64,000 bases of DNA from Domibacillus enclensis (lineage in GTDB: Bacteria; Bacillota; Bacilli; Bacillales; Domibacillaceae), in contig NZ_FTLX01000007.1 of NCBI RefSeq assembly GCF_900156125.1, positions 124,001-188,000 of the forward strand. Direction: 5' to 3'. Both the position numbers and the translations under genes were made by a program. Shown here one piece after another: positions 1-8,825 of the stretch. The stretch's first letter is position 1; each line of letters opens with the position of its first letter. The notes beneath the pieces are model-generated. The model worked only from the letters and a program-made list of their open reading frames with translations. It was not told the DNA's origin and searched no databases.

Positions 1-14
1 TTAAGCGGTTTATC

Positions 15-118
15 GCGCAATTACCCGTCGCGGTGGCGCAATTGTGCAGACTAACGCGCAATTATAAAGGATAAGGCGCAATTCACATGGAATTGCGCCT
101 TATTTACGTTAATTGCGC
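15..118. repeat. Array of the 8-bp word GCGCAATT at about 20-bp spacing
   Basis: The word GCGCAATT occurs on the plus strand at 15, 36, 56 and 76, and inverted (AATTGCGC) at 91 and 111. Steps are 21, 20 and 20 bp, then 15 bp at the point of inversion, then 20 bp. Spacer sequences differ from unit to unit. The fourth and fifth words lie in a perfect 13-bp inverted repeat (71-83 with 91-103, 7-nt loop) just downstream of galR. No U-run follows it, so it is not a standard terminator. The array may continue beyond the left edge. Confidence 0.85.
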
Positions 119-134
119 CGTATAATCAAAGGAT

Positions 135-1145
<1,011 letters not shown>

Positions 1146-2624
1146 TTAAAGTCGGGCTAGAAAACGGTTGAATCCGCGTTTGCCTTCTTCTGTTTGCTTG
1201 AACACACCGCAGTCTTCCAGCCCTCTTAAAAACTTCGCCGCGACGGCCTCCCGGACAAATGCCTCTTCAGACAACTCCCCAACGTATTGTTTACGCAGCT
1301 CTTCCGCCCATTCCTGATGTTCTTTTTTTACTTGAACAGTCTCATCAGAAAGAAAAGCCGCAACCGCTGCCAAGTCTTCTTTGAGACGGGCCGGCAAGAC
1401 CGCAAGCCCCATCACTTCAATTAAGCCAATGTTTTCGCGCTTGATGTGATGAATATCCGCATGCGGGTGAAACAACCCCATTGGATGTTCGTCCGTTGTC
1501 CGGTTATTGCGGAGCACGAGATCAAGCTCAAACACCTCGCCGCGTTTCCGGGCAATCGGTGTGACCGTATTATGCCGGGTCTCTCCGGTAAACGACTGAA
1601 TGCCGCACAGATCATCATCATATCCCCTCCAGACAGCCAGTACGTGATCAGCCGCTGCCGCCAGCTCGTCCGGGTCTTCACTTTTCAGCCGGACAACAGA
1701 CATTGGCCAATATAGTGTGGCACCCTTTACAGCAGGAAACCGGTCCACGGAAAAGGAAACGTCTTCCTTCGCTTTCGCCATCGCAAATTCATAGCGTCCG
1801 CCCTGATAATGATCATGGGTCAAAATTGATCCACCTACAATAGGAAGGTCTGCATTTGATCCAGCGAAATAATGCGGGAATTGACGAACAAAATCGAGAA
1901 GTCGGACAAATCCCGCCCGGTCGATTTTCATATCCCGGTGTTCACCTGACAATAAAATACAATGCTCATGATAATACAAATAAGGAGAGTATTGAAGAAA
2001 CCACTCTTCGCTGTCCAATTCAACCGGAACAATCCGGTGGTTGGATCGCGCAGGATGAGTGGCATGCCCTTCATACCCTTCGTTTTCCACACAAAGAAGG
2101 CACTTCGGATAATTCGTCTCCGGCTCCGGGCGAAGTTTAGCCCGGGCGATTTCAGCCGGATCTTTCTCAGGCTTTGATAAATTAATGGTAATATCAATTT
2201 CTCCATAAGGCGTGGCTGATGTATACGACACATTTTTGGCAATACGCTTTGTTTGAATGTAATTAGAAGCCTTGCTCATGCTGTAAAAAAAATCCGTCGC
2301 CTGCTGCGGAGAAGATTGATAGCTTCCCCAAAAAGCTTCGGCAATTTGAGAGGGCTTTGATACAAATACATTCATAACGTTTGCCGCAAAAATATCCTTC
2401 TCCTCTAAAAATGGCTGGACAATGCCCCGCTCGACAGCATCTTCCGTCAGTTTTTCAACAAGATCCGGAATGGACAAAGCCGACACATCATCCGCTGGCT
2501 GCACAAAATCATTGCGTCCAAGCAAAGCAATCAGCTGATTCCGCGCATACATATGGTCGCGTGCTGTGATTAACTCTGCCTGTTCCGCTTTTCGAATCAG
2601 CTCTTCCACGTAAGCAAAGATCAT
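1146..2624 (-). CDS. galT: UDP-glucose--hexose-1-phosphate uridylyltransferase (Firmicutes GalT type)
   Basis: 492 residues, the long GalT form found in Bacillus and lactobacilli rather than the roughly 350-residue enterobacterial form. It exchanges UMP between UDP-glucose and galactose-1-phosphate, the second Leloir step. Recognisable segments include YPKCLLCVENEGYEGHATHP in the middle and HPHADIHHIKRENIGLIEVM in the C-terminal part. The start overlaps the galE stop by four bases and has the strong RBS AAAGGGGCGGA upstream. It lies between galE and galR in one operon. Cytoplasmic. Confidence 0.95.
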   Translation of the reverse strand: MIFAYVEELIRKAEQAELITARDHMYARNQLIALLGRNDFVQPADDVSALSIPDLVEKLTEDAVERGIVQPFLEEKDIFAANVMNVFVSKPSQIAEAFWGSYQSSPQQATDFFYSMSKASNYIQTKRIAKNVSYTSATPYGEIDITINLSKPEKDPAEIARAKLRPEPETNYPKCLLCVENEGYEGHATHPARSNHRIVPVELDSEEWFLQYSPYLYYHEHCILLSGEHRDMKIDRAGFVRLLDFVRQFPHYFAGSNADLPIVGGSILTHDHYQGGRYEFAMAKAKEDVSFSVDRFPAVKGATLYWPMSVVRLKSEDPDELAAAADHVLAVWRGYDDDLCGIQSFTGETRHNTVTPIARKRGEVFELDLVLRNNRTTDEHPMGLFHPHADIHHIKRENIGLIEVMGLAVLPARLKEDLAAVAAFLSDETVQVKKEHQEWAEELRKQYVGELSEEAFVREAVAAKFLRGLEDCGVFKQTEEGKRGFNRFLARL

Positions 2625-3622
2625 CTCTGTTCCGCCCCTTTGTAGCCGTTCGGATGGTTCTTGTGCCAGTTCCAGGCATGTTCTATAATCGTCGTGATAT
2701 CTGTCCGCGACGGTGACCAGCCAAGTGTAGTTCGGGCTTTTTCAGAGGAAGCAATCAGGACAGCAGGGTCACCTGCCCGCTTATCTCCAATGACGACTGG
2801 AATCGGATGGCCCGTTACGTTACGGGCGGTTTCCACAATTTCTTTTACAGAAAAGCCTTGATTCGAACCGAGGTTAAAGATATTGCTTTCTCCGCCTTTT
2901 TTCAAATAATCCAGTGCTAAAAGATGAGCGTCCACCAAGTCTTCTACGTGAATGTAATCACGAATGCACGTGCCGTCCTCCGTCGGATAATCCTCTCCGA
3001 AGATCGAAATATGCTCCCGCTGTCCATTTGCTACCTGCAGAACAACCGGAATTAAATGCGTTTCCGGGTGATGATCCTCGCCGATAACGCCGGATTCACT
3101 CGCTCCGGCTACGTTGAAGTAGCGCAGTGAAACAAACTTTGTGCCGTGAGCCGCGTCACACCACTTCATCATACGCTCCATCGCAAGCTTTGTTTCACCG
3201 TAGGCACTCGTCGGGTCTGTTTGCGCTTTTTCCGTAATCGGCATGTCTTTTTGCTCACCGTATGTGGCGGCAGATGAAGAAAAGACGATATGACCGACAC
3301 CATGCTTTGTCATCGTTTCAAGCAGGATCTGTGTGCCGAACACGTTGTTGTCATAATACTTTAATGGGTTTTCCATTGATTCACCGACAAGGGAATTCGC
3401 CGCAAAGTGAACGACCTGCTCAATTTGCTCGTGCTCAAACACTTCATTTAAAAAGGCACGATCCCGAATATCGCCTTTGTAAAATTGAACGTCGTCCGGC
3501 ACAGATTCTGCATGGCCGGTTTCAAGGCTGTCAATTACAACCACGTCACGCTTTTGCGCCAGCAAGGCACGTACTGCATGCGACCCGATGTACCCTGCTC
3601 CACCTACAACTGCAATACTCAT
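2621..3622 (-). CDS. galE: UDP-glucose 4-epimerase
   Basis: 333 residues, an extended SDR fold. The N-terminal NAD-binding motif GGAGYIGSHAVRAL (residues 7-20) and the catalytic YxxxK (SAYGETKLAMERMM, about residues 145-158) are intact. It interconverts UDP-galactose and UDP-glucose, the third Leloir step. It overlaps galK upstream and galT downstream by four bases each, so the three are translationally coupled. The RBS GGAGGAAATGG sits inside the galK tail. A normal, complete gene. Confidence 0.96.
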   Translation of the reverse strand: MSIAVVGGAGYIGSHAVRALLAQKRDVVVIDSLETGHAESVPDDVQFYKGDIRDRAFLNEVFEHEQIEQVVHFAANSLVGESMENPLKYYDNNVFGTQILLETMTKHGVGHIVFSSSAATYGEQKDMPITEKAQTDPTSAYGETKLAMERMMKWCDAAHGTKFVSLRYFNVAGASESGVIGEDHHPETHLIPVVLQVANGQREHISIFGEDYPTEDGTCIRDYIHVEDLVDAHLLALDYLKKGGESNIFNLGSNQGFSVKEIVETARNVTGHPIPVVIGDKRAGDPAVLIASSEKARTTLGWSPSRTDITTIIEHAWNWHKNHPNGYKGAEQR

Positions 3623-4800
3623 TCCATTTCCTCCTCTGCTAATTCACGCGCTCCGCCGCCGATATTCGCCATATAAAATGCCGCGTCAATGCCGCACGCT
3701 TCTTTATATCGTGCTGAGACTTCCTGAATAAATGGTTCTACGTGGCCGTTTTCCACAATGGCAATCGCACAGCCGCCAAAGCCGGCGCCGGTCATCCGTG
3801 CTCCGATCACGCCTGGCTGCTCCCACGCTGCATACACGAGCGTATCAAGCTCTTTGCCTGTCACCTCATAATCGCGCTCAAGTGACCGGTGCGACTCATT
3901 CATAAGCTGCCCGACTTCTTCAAGGTTTCCTTCCTTCAGCTTGTTCAGCGCTTCAATCGTCCGGGCATTTTCATAAACGGCATGCTTGGCCCGCTTCTCC
4001 AGCCGTTCATCGCCAATCGCCGACCGGTGCTTCTCAAACTGTTCCGGTGTCAGCTCGCCGAGGGAGGTTACATGAAGCTCTGTTTGAAGCCGTTTTAATG
4101 CCTCTTCACACTCGCTGCGGCGCTCATTGTATTTAGATGAAGCAAGCTCGCGGCGCTTGTTCGTATTCATTATAACAATGCTTGCATCCGGGAGCTCGAT
4201 TGGCGCATATTCATAAGCGAGCGTTTCACAATCCAGCCAGATTGCGGCCCCTTTTTTGCCCATGCCAATCGCGAACTGATCCATGATGCCGCTGTTCACG
4301 CCAATATACTGATTTTCCACCTGCTGTCCGATTTTGACCATCTCAATCCGGTCCACAGCCAAGCCGAATAATCCCTCCAGCATAACGCCCGTTGCCAATT
4401 CAATCGAAGCAGAAGAAGAAAGCCCTGCACCATTAGGAATGTTGCCGTAGAAAAGAACGTCATAACCCGACGGAATGGCATATCCATTCTCGTTCATCAG
4501 CTTGGTCATCCCTTTCGGATAATTCGTCCAGCCATCTGCCTCTTTGTAATCAAGTGAATGGAGCGAGCTTTCCACGATGCCCTGGTCTTTGAAGTTTACG
4601 GAGTAAAAGCGTATGTTCTCATCTTCCCGTTTTGCGGCTACGGCGTACGTGCCAAAGGTGATCGCAAGTGGAAAGACGTGGCCGCCATTGTAATCTGTGT
4701 GCTCCCCTATTAAATTGATCCGTCCCGGCGCAAAAAAAGTTCGTTCTGCCTGACGGTCAAATACGCGTTCAAAGGTTTGTTTTAAATCATTCACATTCAT
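3619..4800 (-). CDS. galK: Galactokinase
   Basis: 393 residues, GHMP kinase family. It phosphorylates galactose at C1 with ATP, the entry step of the Leloir pathway. The galactokinase signature GRINLIGEHTDYNGGHVFPL lies near residues 27-46, the ATP-binding GAGLSSSAS near residue 123, and the C-terminal GHMP segment RMTGAGFGGCAIAI near residue 340. It is the first gene of galK-galE-galT-galR; AAAGGAGGCGTTTTC precedes the ATG. The promoter just upstream carries two identical operator-like sites (separate entry). No galactose permease gene is linked here. Confidence 0.96.
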   Translation of the reverse strand: MNVNDLKQTFERVFDRQAERTFFAPGRINLIGEHTDYNGGHVFPLAITFGTYAVAAKREDENIRFYSVNFKDQGIVESSLHSLDYKEADGWTNYPKGMTKLMNENGYAIPSGYDVLFYGNIPNGAGLSSSASIELATGVMLEGLFGLAVDRIEMVKIGQQVENQYIGVNSGIMDQFAIGMGKKGAAIWLDCETLAYEYAPIELPDASIVIMNTNKRRELASSKYNERRSECEEALKRLQTELHVTSLGELTPEQFEKHRSAIGDERLEKRAKHAVYENARTIEALNKLKEGNLEEVGQLMNESHRSLERDYEVTGKELDTLVYAAWEQPGVIGARMTGAGFGGCAIAIVENGHVEPFIQEVSARYKEACGIDAAFYMANIGGGARELAEEEME

Positions 4801-4823
4801 GAAAACGCCTCCTTTTTTACTTT

Positions 4824-4868
4824 ATTCTACTTAATTTTTAGTAAAAGTCAATTTTATTTTTAGTAAAA
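4824..4868 (-). promoter_or_regulatory. gal operon promoter with two identical operator-like sites
   Basis: On the minus strand a TTGACT -35 (4846-4851) and TAGAAT -10 (4824-4829) are separated by 16 bp. Two copies of the 11-bp palindrome TTTTAGTAAAA lie at 4836-4846, inside the core promoter, and at 4858-4868, just upstream of the -35. Their centres are 22 bp apart, about two helical turns. They are probably GalR sites; the binding protein is inferred. Confidence 0.7.
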
Positions 4869-4909
4869 TAAAAAAGAGGCGGAGATATAACAACGAGATT
4901 GGCCCTAAA

Positions 4910-5318
4910 TCCGAACGATCTAGCAGCTGAAAGCCTTGATTCCTCTTTTTTCTTGGAAAAGCACATACAGGGGCTCCGGGCTGCCGGCTCCGCTTTCCTA
5001 CTGGGCGAACGCTGAACCAGCCCGAAAACCATGGCTGTTTCAGCCTGTCCGCTCGTCCAGTGGGAGTCTTCGCCGGCCTCCCTGCGCCCATTGTGGTTCT
5101 AATGAAACAGTGAATACAAAAATGCTTAAAAACGGCTTGTATTCAACGACTAAAGAGTGGCTGTATGAGAAGGGCCTTTTCTTTTTTACACGAATAATAG
5201 AATGAGGTTTGTTGTTACGCATTCAAAACGCTTCTTTATAAGTTCTATCCGTTGCTTTCCTTCCCCACTAAGTCCTGCAGAAGCCGCCCGGACTGTGCGC
5301 GCGCAAGCACGGTAGCAT
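4910..5318 (+). repeat. Dispersed non-coding repeat, copy A (internally deleted)
   Basis: The 579-bp gap between galK and the next gene is largely filled by a sequence that recurs at 30250-30772. The best conserved block is 4970-5105, containing GGGGCTCCGGGCTGCCGGC and TGGGCGAACGCTGAACCAGC. Homology weakens at 5106-5260 and resumes at 5262-5318. Relative to copy B it lacks about 110 bp that there forms the left arm and loop of a long hairpin. No convincing gene is seen in it on either strand. Confidence 0.8.
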
Positions 5319-5360
5319 TGAAAAAGAGACATTTCATTTGATATGAAATGTCTCTTTTCA
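5319..5360. terminator. Bidirectional intrinsic terminator
   Basis: A perfect 16-bp stem (AAAAGAGACATTTCAT paired with ATGAAATGTCTCTTTT) with a 5-nt loop. The A-rich and T-rich ends allow it to terminate in either direction. It lies directly downstream of the minus-strand secreted-protein gene that ends at 5380. Confidence 0.85.
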
Positions 5361-5379
5361 AAATATCCGGCTATTTATT

Positions 5380-6246
5380 TCACGGCTGAAGAGTCATCCA
5401 GCTGCCGACGTGGTGAACAGCTGTTCCGTTGAATGCCGGAGAGTACTCGTAATAAGCTTTTACCGCAGCGAGTTCATTCAGCATCGCCACTTCTCCCTCT
5501 TCATAGAAGGAAATCGCATCCCCTTCAGCCGTCTGACCGGTTTCAACGCCTACGACGATGGACTTTCCATATTTCTCTGCTGCCGTTATTTCGTTTTTCA
5601 CAAATTCGTTGATCAAAGAAGCCTGGTCGCGGTATGCCATAATGGTGACGCTCGCTGTATTGGCGATCACCCACTCTGACAGCAGCCCTTTTCCATACGT
5701 ATTTTTAAAGGGAATTTCATCAAACCAGAACGGCATATCTGCTTCAAGCGGCAGATTCAACGATGCGGCGCTCGTTTTTGCTCTTGTAAGCAGAGCCTGG
5801 TATGACTTCACGGTTGCCGCTCTGTTCGTCGTCCATCCGCTGTATAAATACGGCTCTACATCAAGGTGAATGCCTGAAAATTTTTGAGCAGCTTTGGAAC
5901 CGCTCTGGAACCGGCTCAGCCAGTTGACAAGCTGATTCTGATTTGTATAGCCTTTTGGCGCAACCCAGTCCGGTGCACCGTCCAGTGCATAAACGCTCAT
6001 GCCTTTTGCAGCTGCTTTTTCAATAAAGCTGCGGTATACCTTCATCGGCACGTCACGGTCAATTTGTACGTACACTTTGTTTACTTGCTTACTCTCTAGA
6101 AACGAGAGAGTTCCCGCTTCATCATTCACAATCATCCACGGATTCCAGAGCCAGGTTGCCTGGTCTTTAGGTGAAGCCGCTTCTGCCGGGCTCCCTGCAG
6201 CGGCTAACAAAAGCACCAGTAAAGAAATTATTATTTTTTTCAACAC
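5380..6246 (-). CDS. Secreted TIM-barrel-like protein under a c-di-GMP riboswitch
   Basis: About 288 residues from a GTG start. The N-terminus (VLKKIIISLLVLLLAAAGSPA) is a clear Sec signal peptide with a cleavage site near AEA. The mature part has beta-alpha segments that look like a glycoside-hydrolase-type barrel, including the acidic strand GIHLDVEPYLY (about residues 115-125) and VTIMAYRD (about 195-202). I cannot assign a reaction. GTG at 6246 is chosen because GGAGGG lies 8 bp before it; the in-frame ATG at 6261 lies inside the regulatory hairpin and touches the RBS. A c-di-GMP-I riboswitch precedes it, so a role in surface or biofilm adaptation is likely. Confidence 0.75.
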   Translation of the reverse strand: MLKKIIISLLVLLLAAAGSPAEAASPKDQATWLWNPWMIVNDEAGTLSFLESKQVNKVYVQIDRDVPMKVYRSFIEKAAAKGMSVYALDGAPDWVAPKGYTNQNQLVNWLSRFQSGSKAAQKFSGIHLDVEPYLYSGWTTNRAATVKSYQALLTRAKTSAASLNLPLEADMPFWFDEIPFKNTYGKGLLSEWVIANTASVTIMAYRDQASLINEFVKNEITAAEKYGKSIVVGVETGQTAEGDAISFYEEGEVAMLNELAAVKAYYEYSPAFNGTAVHHVGSWMTLQP

Positions 6247-6258
6247 GAAAAAGCCCTC

Positions 6259-6286
6259 CATTCTGTCAGCCGAAGCTCACAGAATG
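6259..6286 (-). promoter_or_regulatory. Expression-platform hairpin abutting the ribosome binding site
   Basis: On the minus strand an 8-bp stem (CATTCTGT with ACAGAATG), extended by a few more pairs and capped by a cUUCGg tetraloop, lies between the riboswitch and the GGAGGG RBS (6254-6259). There is no U-run after it, so control is more likely at translation than at termination. Confidence 0.55.
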
Positions 6287-6398
6287 AGAGCCTGGCAACC
6301 TGACGACCGTTTGCTTTTCAGCAGGCAGGCTCATGGCTTTGCGTCCTTTCCTTTCGGAGAAGTTTGCCTTTTTCAGATTATTTTGTTCTTTTATTATA
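6287..6398 (-). ncRNA. c-di-GMP-I (GEMM-I) riboswitch and promoter for the secreted protein
   Basis: The minus strand shows the class core in order: GGCAAAC (6368-6362), a stem capped by CGAAAG, GGACGCAAAGCC (around 6350-6336), a second variable stem, and the closing GGTTGCC (6300-6294). This matches the established GEMM-I pattern, including the nucleotides around the ligand pocket. A TATAAT -10 lies at 6393-6398 just upstream; the -35 is weak. The ligand is assumed from class membership. Confidence 0.9.
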
Positions 6399-6431
6399 AA
6401 TGATGAATGCTTTTTTGCCTAGCTTCTCCGA

Positions 6432-7493
6432 TTAAGCTTTTGCCTTTAGTCGGGCGATAATTTCATCGGTGACGTCTTTCGTTGAATGTTTGCCGCCAAT
6501 ATCGCGCGTTAAGAAGCCGTCGCTCGTCACACTTTCCACTGTATCAAGCAGTACGCGCCCTAGCTCTTCTTCTCCAAAATGGTCAAGCATCATTTTCGCC
6601 GTCCAAATTTGGCCGATCGGGTTAGCCACTCCTTTGCCTGCAATATCCGGCGCTGACCCATGAACAGGCTCAAACATGGATGGGTATTTACCGCTAACGT
6701 TAATGTTCGCTGCCGGAGCAATGCCAATGCTGCCCATAATCGCTGCACCCACATCGGTTAAAATATCGCCAAACAGGTTGCTTGCGACAATGACATCAAA
6801 GCGTTCCGGCTGCGTGACGAAAAAAGCAGCCAGTGCATCAATATGCTGAGAATCGGTTTTTACCTCTGGATACGACTTTGCTACATCTTCAAATACACGA
6901 TCCCAAAACGGCATTGAATACACAATTCCGTTTGATTTTGTGGCGCTTGTCACTCGGCCACTTCGTTTTTTCGCGAGGTCAAAGGCAAAGTGCATGGCCC
7001 GTTCTGTCGCTTTGCGGGAAAACACAGCGTTTTGAATCGCGATTTCATCTTCCCCTTTATTCATCGTACCGCCGATGGCACTGTACTCTCCTTCACTGTT
7101 TTCCCGGACCACCATAATGTCAAAGTCTTTTGGGTTCAGCAGCGGCGAGCGGATGCCCTTCATGACTTTAGCCGGGCGCAGATTAATCGACTGTTCAAAT
7201 TCCCGGCGGATTTTAATGAGCAGCCCCCATAAAGAAACATGATCCGGAACAAGATTCGGGTCTCCGACTGCTCCAAGAAATACGCCATCAAACTGAGAAA
7301 GACGTTCCATGCCGTCTTCCGGCATCATCGCACCGTGCTCCAAATAATATTGGCAGCTCCACGGGAAATCCGTGAATTCAAACGATAATCCACCATGTAT
7401 GTCTGATACCGCTTTCAAAATATTTGTTGCTGCTTCTACAACTTCTGTTCCAATGCCATCACCAGGGATGCTGGCTACTTTTAAGTGTTTCAT
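6432..7493 (-). CDS. Tartrate dehydrogenase / D-malate dehydrogenase family
   Basis: 353 residues, isocitrate/isopropylmalate dehydrogenase superfamily. The start IPGDGIGTEVV, the substrate-binding segment INLRPAKVMKGIRSPL and the metal-binding region ASNLFGDILTDVGAA are present. The sequence is closest in look to TtuC/YcsA tartrate dehydrogenases, which also oxidise D-malate. It acts in the cytoplasm with NAD and a divalent metal. ATG 7493 is chosen over a longer reading because AGGAGG lies just before it. A GntR/FadR-type gene upstream, separated by a terminator, is the likely regulator. The exact substrate cannot be read from sequence. Confidence 0.85.
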   Translation of the reverse strand: MKHLKVASIPGDGIGTEVVEAATNILKAVSDIHGGLSFEFTDFPWSCQYYLEHGAMMPEDGMERLSQFDGVFLGAVGDPNLVPDHVSLWGLLIKIRREFEQSINLRPAKVMKGIRSPLLNPKDFDIMVVRENSEGEYSAIGGTMNKGEDEIAIQNAVFSRKATERAMHFAFDLAKKRSGRVTSATKSNGIVYSMPFWDRVFEDVAKSYPEVKTDSQHIDALAAFFVTQPERFDVIVASNLFGDILTDVGAAIMGSIGIAPAANINVSGKYPSMFEPVHGSAPDIAGKGVANPIGQIWTAKMMLDHFGEEELGRVLLDTVESVTSDGFLTRDIGGKHSTKDVTDEIIARLKAKA

Positions 7494-7519
7494 TTTATGT
7501 CCTCCTTTTATTTTAGTCG

Positions 7520-7548
7520 ACGGTCGACCGTTTATAAGTAGTGTACTA
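7520..7548. promoter_or_regulatory. Palindromic operator candidates before the dehydrogenase gene
   Basis: A perfect 12-bp palindrome ACGGTCGACCGT spans 7520-7531, just downstream of a TATAAA -10-like hexamer (minus strand, 7531-7536). A second inverted repeat, TAGT-GT-ACTA, spans 7539-7548. Both are suited to a dimeric FadR-type GntR protein such as the neighbour at 7591. Binding is inferred. Confidence 0.45.
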
Positions 7549-7570
7549 GACAACCTCTAATTCTGCAACG

Positions 7571-7601
7571 AAAAAAAGAACCTGATTGATCTAGGTTCTT
7601 T
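7571..7601 (-). terminator. Terminator overlapping the gntR stop codon
   Basis: On the minus strand AAGAACCT pairs with AGGTTCTT, followed by TTTTTTT. The stop codon of the GntR gene lies in the loop. This separates the regulator from the dehydrogenase transcript. Confidence 0.8.
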
Positions 7602-8259
7602 CCTGCAGTACCTTTGCGATATACTGCAAGTCATGTTCTAAATGCATAATCATCTCTTGCGCTGCCTGCTCTTTGTTCCGTGCTTTTAGGCAGGCGAAAA
7701 TTCGTTTATGCTCGGTTAAAATAACGTCCGACCGGCCCGGCTCTCCGAAATTTAAAATCCGGTAATAATGGGTTAATGATTTTAAATCATCTACTTGCTT
7801 TTGGAGACGCTTGTTTTGTGTGAATTGAACGATCAGCCGGTGAAACTGTGCATTCCACTCAATAATCTCCGCTGCATCGGCTCCTTCGCTGATGGCTTTG
7901 TCAGCCTCATCCAGCACTTGGTTGATTTCGCTTAGTTCTTCATCTGAAGCGATGGTCACCAGTAAACCTACCGCAAAGGACTCAAGCGCCATCCGGCAAA
8001 CATAAATATCCTCCACGTCCTTTAGCATCGGCTCGTATACCATGACCCGCGATTTTTCGTCAACGACGACAAGCCCCTCTTTTTCCAGCAGGCGGATGGC
8101 TTCGCGAACCGGGCTTTTGCTGACGCCGAACTGCTTGGCCAGCTGCGTTTCAACAATTCGTTCTCCCGGCTTATAGGTACCATCAAAAATCATTTGTTTG
8201 ATCGAATGATAAAATTGTTCGTAATATGGCACTGGTTTTTCAACTGAAAACCCACTCAT
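7591..8259 (-). CDS. GntR-family regulator, FadR/FCD subfamily
   Basis: 222 residues. A winged helix-turn-helix occupies roughly residues 5-75 (GERIVETQLAKQFGVSKSPV, then REAIRLLEKEGLV), followed by an all-helical FCD effector domain (DVEDIYVCRMALESFAVGLL onward). FCD proteins commonly bind carboxylic acids through a metal site, which fits the tartrate/malate-type dehydrogenase downstream. The ATG at 8259 is chosen because GGGGTGG lies before it; an upstream in-frame ATG (8328) adds 23 residues outside the family. Confidence 0.88.
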   Translation of the reverse strand: MSGFSVEKPVPYYEQFYHSIKQMIFDGTYKPGERIVETQLAKQFGVSKSPVREAIRLLEKEGLVVVDEKSRVMVYEPMLKDVEDIYVCRMALESFAVGLLVTIASDEELSEINQVLDEADKAISEGADAAEIIEWNAQFHRLIVQFTQNKRLQKQVDDLKSLTHYYRILNFGEPGRSDVILTEHKRIFACLKARNKEQAAQEMIMHLEHDLQYIAKVLQERT

Positions 8260-8402
8260 TGTTCCACCCCGGATTCTTCTATTTGATTTTATTTTACCAT
8301 AGGTTCTTTTTTCTTCTTTACAGGACATTCATATTCTTTTTCTGAATATTATGGTATAGTGTTAGCATCTAGTGCTAATTCCATCAATTAGGAGGAAAGA
8401 AC

Positions 8403-8669
8403 ATGCAGCGATATCGGAGAAGAAACACACCTGCCTTTACGTTTTTATCTTATTTTACTTTTGTTGCCGGAGTAGCCCTGTTCTCAATCGGTCTATTTAA
8501 CGCAGACATGGAATTAAATGAAAAAGGCTATTATATTGCCGTCATGATTCTAGTAGCTGTCGGGGCGATTTTAACGCAAAAAGTAACCCGTGACAACGCA
8601 GAAGACAACGAGATTATAGCAGAAGAAGAGGAACGAAGACGATCCAGCATAAAGTCTCCTTCAGAATAA
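8403..8669 (+). CDS. YiaA/YiaB-type two-helix membrane protein
   Basis: 88 residues with two transmembrane helices (about 12-32 and 43-62, AFTFLSYFTFVAGVALFSIG and GYYIAVMILVAVGAILTQK) and an acidic, then basic C-terminal tail. The pattern matches the YiaAB two-helix domain; the function of that family is unknown. AGGAGG stands at normal distance before the ATG. Monocistronic, with its own terminator at 8701. Confidence 0.75.
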   Translation: MQRYRRRNTPAFTFLSYFTFVAGVALFSIGLFNADMELNEKGYYIAVMILVAVGAILTQKVTRDNAEDNEIIAEEEERRRSSIKSPSE

Positions 8670-8700
8670 AGGGAACTTTTATCTAGTCCAAGATGATCAG

Positions 8701-8729
8701 AAAAAAGGTGCAGATTCTGCATCTTTTTT
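8701..8729 (+). terminator. Intrinsic terminator after the YiaA-like gene
   Basis: GGTGCAG pairs with CTGCATC over an ATT loop, with A-run before and TTTTTT after. Confidence 0.8.
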
Positions 8730-8825
8730 CTGTTTCACGTGAAACATTCTATCAGAGCGGATGGTTAGACGAACGTGTTTTGCCACTATATAATCAGCAG
8801 AAAGGAAAAGAGAGGAGAATGTGTT

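Noticed and set aside
15-118. Tandem satellite or terminator cluster after galR
   Set aside because: Only the 8-bp word is kept and spacers differ; the one hairpin formed has no U-run.
3262-3642. Plus-strand reading frame opposite galE
   Set aside because: Shadow of a well-conserved gene; composition is unlike a protein.
4910-5318. Small protein genes in the dispersed repeat
   Set aside because: Frames in copy A are not kept in copy B, so coding is not supported.
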